Assembly: GCF_021347895.1 (NCBI RefSeq)
Contig: NC_067123.1
Coordinates: 7,321,828-7,385,827, forward strand
Direction: 5' to 3'
Origin: Acanthochromis polyacanthus
Lineage: Eukaryota > Chordata > Actinopteri > Pomacentridae
DNA length: 64,000 nt
Of this stretch, positions 59,301 to 64,000 are shown in pieces. Both the position numbers and the translations under genes were made by a program. Below the pieces are notes generated by a model. The model saw only the letters and a list, made by a program, of their open reading frames with translations. It had not been told where the DNA came from and made no database searches. Within the stretch, counting starts at the first letter, position 1; each line of letters starts with the position of its first letter.

Positions 59301-59659
59301 TGACGACCTCAAGGCCACAATTTCTCTTTTGCTGGTTAGTTTTACTCACCAGGCGACTCTTCAGGCGGCTGTTTTTTTGCAATCTTGACCTCAGAGTAAG
59401 TTGTGTCGGCCAACGGGGAAAACGTCTCTGCAGCTGAAACATGAAACCAGATACAGCTCAGTTTGATTTATACGGACTGCTGATAAAATATCTGTTCAAA
59501 CATCCACATTTCTTCCAAAACCAAGCACCAAAAAAAACACTTCTCTGGAGGGTTTTGTCAGAAAGCTTTCATATCCTTCGCAGACAGACAGATGGACTCA
59601 CCGTTGGCCTTCGGTCTGGTGAACGTCACATCAGAATACAGGACTTCAGATTCAGGCAT
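43247..59659 (-). CDS. Type II C-type lectin receptor with ITIM/ITSM-like tail (gene C)
   Basis: Eight exons in transcript order: 59659-59602, 59433-59350, 53336-53223, 44378-44301, 44119-44060, 43901-43750, 43649-43525, 43442-43247. All junctions are phase-compatible (1,1,1,1,1,0,2) with GT/AG sites and join to 867 nt, 288 residues. The cytoplasmic tail has MPESEVLYSDVTF and ADTTYSEVKI; exon 3 has DESSRKLKVTSERVALL and a hydrophobic membrane segment; the stalk DNKRTKEELKSLKMELETL is Lys/Glu/Leu-rich, possibly coiled coil, then TCPPPPA. The lectin fold is almost the same as gene B: WIGLTDS, EPDNW, EDCARM, CWFDHSC. Introns 2 and 3 are 6.0 and 8.8 kb because of transposons. Grouping the far exons into one gene rests on phase and homology with gene B; two genes cannot be excluded without transcripts. 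Confidence 0.72.
44819..49080 (-). pseudogene. L1-like ORF2 (endonuclease and reverse transcriptase), inactivated
   Basis: Start MASHTILSLNVRGLN at 49080. The APE-type endonuclease has LSETHL, GSDMNTF, SRIDYILAA and SDHNAILISF; the reverse transcriptase has GSPGIDGIPAELY, YRPISLINADIKIYSK, FLDAEKAFDRLEW, GSRQGCPASPSIF and MYADDTLVYL. TAA at 46891-46893 interrupts the usual SG-Y-KIN block; the frame continues beyond it. A hAT-like element then splits it at 45724-46209; on either side the frame is the same if the insert and one target copy are left out. The C-terminal part has TPRKRHLMG and a Cys/His-type CTFC...HVLWECP motif. One stop and one insertion are the only lesions found. Confidence 0.9.
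45724..46209. mobile_element. hAT-like non-autonomous element
   Basis: 486 bp. Inner termini GGTGTCAGTTT and AAACTGACACC, with a CCCCCC/GGGGGG-rich zone just inside, flanked by an 8-bp duplication GTTATACC (45716-45723, 46210-46217). It has no transposase. Confidence 0.8.
49458..50393 (+). mobile_element. Possible solo LTR between L1 ORF1 and ORF2
   Basis: The ORF spacer is 1.65 kb, much longer than usual. Within it, TGTAGCATAGG (49458) and ...CTCGTGTAACA (50393) form TGT/ACA ends flanked by CAAA on both sides; an AATAAA lies about 60 bp before the right end. The A-rich flank makes the 4-bp duplication weak evidence. Confidence 0.4.
50081..50256. repeat. 88-bp tandem duplication
   Basis: Two copies containing GAAGTGAATTCATGCATGTT and CCTGCGGGTTGATCCGCCAT; the second differs at a few bases. 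Confidence 0.9.
50735..51628 (-). CDS. L1-like ORF1, RNA-binding protein
   Basis: 297 open codons; the likely start is MSERSKKER at 51619. A basic and Ala-rich lead is followed by a long Lys/Glu heptad region (about residues 30-125, VTELEKVRNNITDEF..., DELKSAIQTLSKENEG), a coiled coil for trimer formation. Next comes the transposase_22/RRM-type core (YENRQRRLNLRVLGVAE, RCHRAL, RPFILCFHRYQERERVL) and the C-terminal domain (KKILIFPDFSARLAAKHSTY). ORF1 chaperones its own RNA in L1 retrotransposition. No lesions seen, unlike ORF2. Confidence 0.92.
   Translation of the reverse strand: MFEMSERSKKERPAAKNTEEGGRGTRMLAAAEELTLAKLVTELEKVRNNITDEFRTTLLPIQTAVEAVKRQVDSFEAHFTKAEDALSDHSDRIAPLETSVDELKSAIQTLSKENEGLKDTLDGYENRQRRLNLRVLGVAEDSERGHWPRKFMSELLVKVLNDENFMKPPELERCHRALTTKPSPGAHTRPFILCFHRYQERERVLQLAIQKRQLSYEGKKILIFPDFSARLAAKHSTYKKVKSKLYENNIKFSLRYPATLVVYFKGSRHSFSTADAAEAFFNRHLGEEAGARSSSDG
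51980..52840 (-). pseudogene. Degenerate Tc1 transposase relic
   Basis: On the - strand 52724-52600 reads MSTVIRRYKRS...NHGRSGRPSKTPPLT, a helix-turn-helix and GRPSK hook. Farther on, blocks resemble LWSDDT..., and the WP-x-PDLNPIE region is barely readable. There are many stops. Confidence 0.7.
53500..53745 (-). repeat. tRNA-headed SINE
   Basis: On the - strand the head has an A-box-like GGGTAGAGTGG and a B-box-like GGTTCGATCC, then the common fish body (GAGCAAGACACC, GTGTGTGAATGGGTGAATG), ending AAAGCGCTTTGGATAAAAGC. Confidence 0.8.
54018..54502. repeat. Possible LTR-like block
   Basis: Starts TGTCATGCAACGGG and has features like other fish LTRs (CAGCTGTGACTGGAGCCGGG, TTTTATC). No matching target duplication; the right edge is obscured by the next element. 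Confidence 0.3.
54503..55001. mobile_element. hAT-like non-autonomous element
   Basis: Ends CAGGGATGTCCGATATCGGC and ...CCACATCCCTG, with CCGATAT/ATATCGG repeats near both ends. No 8-bp duplication seen. Confidence 0.6.
55002..57350. other. AT-rich intron of gene C
   Basis: No exon found. Low-complexity AAT/ATT at 56410-56640. Frames at 55178-55486 and 55886-56128 are unsupported. Confidence 0.5.
57400..58550. other. Unexplained GC-richer block with CCAAT-like motifs
   Basis: Contains ATTGGCTACC, TGATTGGTTG, many CpGs around 58300-58345, an open frame 58255-58536 (+) and a GT donor-like site (GACAGGTGAGC) near 58490. A CGGCCCGCCCGCGGGCCG palindromic core is near 58690. It may be the 5' part of an unrecognised transposon or an unrelated first exon. 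Not assigned. Confidence 0.3.
58700..59349. other. Gene C intron, nothing recognised
   Basis: Non-coding. The 58631-58888 frame has no family features. Confidence 0.4.
59350..59659 (-). CDS. Gene C signalling exons (ITIM- and ITSM-like motifs)
   Basis: Exon 59659-59602 starts ATGCCTGAATCTG and encodes MPESEVLYSDVTFTRPKAN; VLYSDV fits the ITIM pattern (V/I/L)xYxx(V/L/I). Exon 59433-59350 follows a TTTCAG acceptor; TTYSEV fits the ITSM pattern TxYxx(V/I). Both are phase 1 at each side, the same phase as the membrane exon at 53336, and both have GTGAGT donors. Fish NK-type lectin receptors often start this way (short acidic lead, Y motif, TFTRPK-like end). Confidence 0.75.
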
Positions 59660-60390
59660 TTTCCTGCTGTGCGACTCTCACAGAGTCTGAAATGAACTGA
59701 ATTTAGTTTCACACGTTACAGTCATAAAAAAAAAAAAAAGTAGCTTCCTGTGAACATTTGGTCACTTCACTAAATGTTCCACTTCCGTTTTTTTGGGGTG
59801 AAGCCACAGTTAGGATCAGATTAGCATCGAAAGAGTCGATGTTTTTCTTTTAGTTTGAGGGTTTCAGATCAATTTCGTCAGAAAATGGGTTAGGGTTATG
59901 AGCAGTGTGTTTGTGTGGCTGTCGATGCTGAAAGAAGATTTTCAGAGAATATTTCCCCATCAGTGTGAATCTGCACCGTCACAGTGAAACACAAGAAAAA
60001 GATTTAAAAGAATATTTTAATAGCAGAAAGCAAAAGTGAGATAATTTAGTCTAATAAACTACAAAATTTTAAAAAATGTTTCATTACAAGAAAAGATCCT
60101 ACTGACCTTATTAGGAAGATTTACAATCAAGCTTGAAACCATTTATTCCCCAAACAATTTAGGACATGTCACTTTTAGTTCAAATGTAAATAAAAGCTGA
60201 GAAATAATTATTTCCACAATGTTGCTGTTGTACGTCGTCATATTATCTTTTGGCAGAAGCCTGTGTCATTTCCAATCCAGAAAAACTAGCTGGCTGAATA
60301 AAAGTAACTTTATTTCAAAATCTTCCAGTGGTATGAATAGTTTTGGGCTTGACTGTATTTTCCGTCAGTCTGCGAGTGACAATGTGTGAG
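59660..60390. other. Upstream flank of gene C
   Basis: Contains a poly(A) run near 59727 and AT-rich DNA. Promoter elements were not identified. Confidence 0.35.
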
Positions 60391-61000
60391 TGAATGAATA
60401 ATGGATCCATTGTGAAGCGCTCTGAGTGCCTAGAAAAGCGCTATATAAATCTAATCCATTATTATTATTATTATTATTTATTTATTTACCTTTTTTTTTA
60501 AATCAGGAAGTCCCATTGAGACGAGAAATCTCTTTTACAAGGGAGAGCTGGCCAAGATAGCAGCTGTACAAAATTAATATAAATTTATATATAAAACAGA
60601 TACATGATACACAAATAAACAATTAACAGTGAAACAATAAAACAGACTGACAGCTATTCAAAGACATCTTAAGACAGACATTAACATTCCTCCTTCACTG
60701 TGTTCTTAATGATATTATTAACCTCATGAAAGATCAAGAAAGATTAGAACCCCTTTTGCACTGATGGGATTTCTATGCTGCTTGAAAAAAATCTAAAGCA
60801 TTTTACTCATAAACAAACTTAATTTACATAAAATCTCATTCACAAACTCGCTTTTATAAATTATTTTATTCTTATTCTTATTTTATTTTATTTCCATCAA
60901 CAAGAATGATCTTTCACTACCAACACTGTCTGCTTCATCTGGAGCTTTTAGCTGCATCTCATCGTCTTCACAAGCAGATGGAGCTTTTTCACTCAAGTAA

Positions 61001-61034
<34 letters not shown>

Positions 61035-61697
61035 CTTAATTTGTAAAATATTATTCCAGAATCAGTTTCCAAAGTGATTAGATGAATTTTTTTTAGATAT
61101 TCTCTAAAGATATTCTCTGTCATTTTAATTATTATAAATGTTTTCCCAGAACATCAACAAATACAGATAATAAAGGAGCAAAATACAACATGCATCATCA
61201 AATTAGCAGCAGTTAACAGAAACAAGACTGATTTTAAAAAATAATGAAAAATATTTTTGAAAAATATGACTGAACAGGATGAAAACCTGATTAATCAAAT
61301 TCTAAAAAAAATAAATTAAATATAAATACAAAAAAACATGACATAAAAAGCAATACAACTTGCAAAATGCATTTATAAAAAGAAATGTAAAATACAAAAA
61401 ATAAATAAAAGAAAAAGAAAAATGGATGGCAACATGTCAGGTTAAATTCTTAAATAAGATAATTCAGCAAGACTGCAACTTGTAATATTGGTTCATAAAG
61501 AGGAAACAAGACCACAGGATCAAAATATAAAATTATTTTTAAAAAGGACAAAAACTACATTAAAACTTGCAAAAATCATTTAAAAAAAGAAATAAAATAA
61601 ATTTAAATATAAAATATTTCAATGCAAGAAAAAAACTGGACAACAACTTTAAATTTCAGCTCTAAAATAAAATAAATATTGAATATTTAGTCTAGGC
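60391..61697. repeat. LINE/SINE 3' tail and AT-rich repeats
   Basis: 60395-60470 has GAAGCGCTCTGAGTGCCTAG and AAAGCGCTATATAAAT followed by ATT repeats, a common fish retroposon tail. 60500-60560 (CCCATTGAGACGAGAAATCT) is another fish-wide repeat. An ATA microsatellite lies at 61004-61031. The rest is AT-rich without genes. Confidence 0.6.
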
Positions 61698-61702
61698 TGC
61701 AC

Positions 61703-62931
61703 TGTTAGGGCCATCAGTATTGGTGTGCCGTCTTGTTTTGAGGTGGTGTTTTGTAGGGCATTTGTTTGGGAGTAATTTGTGTGTGGGTTCATCCATCCAT
61801 TCTCTATACACCGCTTTATCCTCACTAGGGTCGCGGGGGGTGCTGGAGCCTATCCCAGCTGACTCGGGCGAAGGCAGGGGACACCCTGGACAGGTCGCCA
61901 GTCCGTCGCAGGGCTACATATACAGACGAACAATCACACTCGCATTCACACCTACGGGCAATTTAGAGTAACCAATTAACCTCAGCATATTTTTGGACTG
62001 TGGGAGGAAGCCGGAGTACCCGGAGGAAACCCACGCATGCACAGGGAGAACATGCAAACTCCATGCAGAAAGATCCCAGGTCCACCCCGGGATTCAAACC
62101 AGGGATCTTCTTGCTGCAAGGCAAAAGTGCTAACCACTGGGTTCAGCTGGGGCTTTTTGCAGAGCCTTTGGAACCCCAGCTGCCAGCCATTTCATCTGAC
62201 GACAGAGCTGATGACGACCTGCACTCCAGTCTGGTTCTCCCTGCCCTCCGGCCGTCCTGATTGGGCCACCCTCCAGCTCCTCCTCCTCCGACCAACCAGA
62301 GGCAGCCAGGCACCACACCTGCTACCTATAAAGTCCCACCATGCCATTAGTCTTGGTGGCTGGTACTTTGACCAGTCCACCCTGGTGCCTCTTTGTATTG
62401 TGGTTCTGTGTTGTGGTTCTGTGTGGTCTTTCAGTCTGGAAGTACTTGTGGTGGGTGCTACAGACAACTTTGACCTTTTGTTGGTGGCTTTAGCTTTGGT
62501 GTGGAGCCCTACATCTCAGTGGAGATTGAGGCTCCAATTCGTAGTCTGCCAACTGTGTGTAGAAGCCACTTCATATTTTGAGCATTTGTGAACTGTGTTC
62601 AGTATGTATACTTCTTCAGAGGCACCAGTTTTGTTTAGTTCGTTTTGTACACCTTTTGTATTAGCTTTTGTTCCTGGTGGTGGGTGTTGCTTCTGTAGTT
62701 CGGTTTGGCTAGGGAGTTTAGTTGTTTTCTTTGTGTTTAGCTGAGTTACAAACTCTGTTAGCCTTCGTTATGTTTTATTCCGTTCTTTGTTTTAGCAACA
62801 CCCACCAGTCTTGTGTTTCATTGTCACTTTTTCGTTCCTTTTACTACTAAGCAATAAATCCCTTAACCTAAACCAATAACATCTGGTTATTTTGTTGCAT
62901 CCAGCCAACCCCGAGAGGTTGGATCGTAACA
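61703..62931 (+). mobile_element. Solo LTR (Gypsy-like) with TGCAC duplication
   Basis: Starts TGTTAGGGCC, ends GATCGTAACA, flanked by TGCAC on both sides (61698-61702, 62932-62936). A CTATAAAG TATA-like box is near 62328 and AATAAA near 62853, so the LTR points +. A fish retroposon has inserted inside it. Confidence 0.88.
61790..62137 (+). repeat. Retroposon inserted in the solo LTR
   Basis: Near full-length copy of the (ATCC)n repeat family, ending in the tRNA-like block GCAAAAGTGCTAACCACTGG, flanked by TGGGTTCA on both sides. Confidence 0.85.
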
Positions 62932-62939
62932 TGCACAGT

Positions 62940-63250
62940 GACATAGTGGTTAGCACTTTCGCCTTGCAGCAAGAAGATCCCTGGTTCAAATCCTGGCCTG
63001 GGCCCGGGATCTTTCATTCCATCTTGCATGGAGTTTGCATGTTCTCCCTGTGCATGCGTGGGCACTCCGGCTTCCTCCCACAGTCCAAAAATATGCTGAG
63101 GTTAATTGATCATTCTAAATTGCCCGTAGGTGTGAATGTGAGTGTGATTGTTTGTCTGTATATGTAGCCCTGTGACAGACTGGTGACCTGTCTAGGGTGT
63201 CCCCTGCCTTCGCCCGAGTCAGCTGGGATAGACTCCAGCACCCTCTACGA
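62940..63250 (-). repeat. (ATCC)n-family retroposon, inverse orientation
   Basis: Reads from the tRNA-like head GTGGTTAGCACTTTCGCC and GGTTCAAATCC (A and B boxes) towards CAGCTGGGATAGACTCCAGC, so the strand is opposite to the 61790 copy. Confidence 0.8.
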
Positions 63251-63305
63251 CCCTATGACCCAGTCCAAAGCTCAGCTCAATGTTTGCTCTGTAATATTCA
63301 CATAT

Positions 63306-64000
63306 TTAACCCTCATGTTGTCCCACGGGTAAAAATTGACCCGTTTGAAAATATGGAAAACATATGTGTGTATATATATATATTCACATTGAAAATTCTG
63401 ATGTCCTCATTTTCAACATTTTGGGGAAATTTTTCAACATTTTCTGGTGTAAAAAAACAAATGAATGTTCTTAAAGAAAATATTAGAAGTTGTATTGATA
63501 TATATGTAATAACTTTTAGATATTTTTAACATTTTTTTTGAAGAGTTTACTCATTTGCTGAAAATATTTCCAAGAATTTTCTTTCCAAATTTGGGGGATT
63601 TTTTTCCGAATAAAACTTTTAAGGGAAACTTAAGGAATTATTGGAATTTTATTCCTGAAGACGACCTGTCCAGGGTGTCCCCTGCCTTCACCCAAGTCAG
63701 CTGGGATAGGCTCCAGCACCCTCTGCGACCCGAGTGAGGATAAAGTGGTATATAGAGAATGGATGGATGGATATTCGTGAAGGTTTTGCACATTTTAATT
63801 TTTTTAATGATTACTATTTGTATTGTTATTATTATTATTGGTATTATAAATATTCACATAAAACCCATTACTGACTAGAAATATGCACTAAATAAGTATA
63901 AAGCAATATGAACCCTGTAACTGCTCCCAAAGTTTTACTTCTGGTACAGATAAGCCACGCTCCAACTGATGTTACACCAGTATTTATTCTTCTCTTTGCC
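63306..64000 (+). mobile_element. TTAA-bounded element, continues beyond window
   Basis: TTAA (63306-63309) followed by CCCTCATGTTGTCCC and GGGTAAAAATTGACCCG, the end of a common fish piggyBac-like family. From 63375 it matches 31245-31763 closely. Confidence 0.6.
63661..63772 (-). repeat. Short retroposon insertion
   Basis: A truncated (ATCC)n-family copy (ends GGATGGATGG on +), flanked by ATTCCTGAAG and ATTCGTGAAG. It is absent from the corresponding place in the 31 kb copy, which serves as an empty site. Confidence 0.85.

Noticed and set aside
62940..63010. tRNA gene at the A/B-box sequence
   Set aside because: It is the tRNA-like head of a retroposon; the cloverleaf is not complete and the sequence continues into the repeat body.

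Overview
This window looks like teleost fish nuclear DNA. It has GT/AG introns, an AT-rich background, and dense fish-type repeats: Tc1-like IR/DR elements, an L1-like LINE, a CR1/L2-group LINE, a tRNA-headed SINE, the fish repeat ending in ATCC/GGAT units, and hAT-, pogo- and TTAA-flanked DNA elements. No bacterial, organellar or CRISPR features were seen. Exon models come from reading splice sites and checking phase by hand. They were not tested against transcripts.

Region 1 (1-25.4 kb, + strand) holds the 3' part of a ZMYM-family gene, best matching ZMYM4. About 24 exons run from 666 to a stop at 24619, giving roughly 1,115 codons in the window; the 5' end lies outside. The order is a tail with SUMO-type motifs, about ten MYM-type zinc fingers, a Pro/Val-rich and acidic linker, and the C-terminal Crypton-derived domain. 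Its introns hold a Tc1 nested in an older Tc1, a solo LTR, a TTAA-flanked element, a 37-bp minisatellite grown from a transposase tail, and LINE ends.

Region 2 (25.4-33.7 kb) is accessory DNA: inverted microsatellites, short perfect palindromes, a complete-looking Tc1 element whose transposase is unbroken but has Glu in place of the second catalytic Asp, a pogo-type element, and a relic of a C-type lectin gene.

Region 3 (33.7-59.7 kb, - strand) is a tandem array of type II C-type lectin receptor genes. Copy A (33.7-34.8 kb) is a pseudogene. Gene B (35.87-38.40 kb, 7 exons, 246 codons) is open and has a short cytoplasmic tail. Gene C (43.25-59.66 kb, 8 phase-compatible exons, 288 codons) carries ITIM-like and ITSM-like tyrosine motifs in two cytoplasmic exons. 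Relics of two more copies lie at 27.3 and 42.1 kb. B and C are nearly identical over exons 4-7 but diverge abruptly from exon 3 to the N terminus, so together they look like a paired (signalling and short-tail) receptor set. Gene C is stretched by a 7.2-kb L1-like insertion with a 12-bp target duplication, itself interrupted by a hAT-like element and probably a solo LTR.

Region 4 (59.7-64 kb) is AT-rich DNA, a solo LTR carrying its own retroposon insertion, and the start of a TTAA-flanked element that recurs at 31.2 kb.
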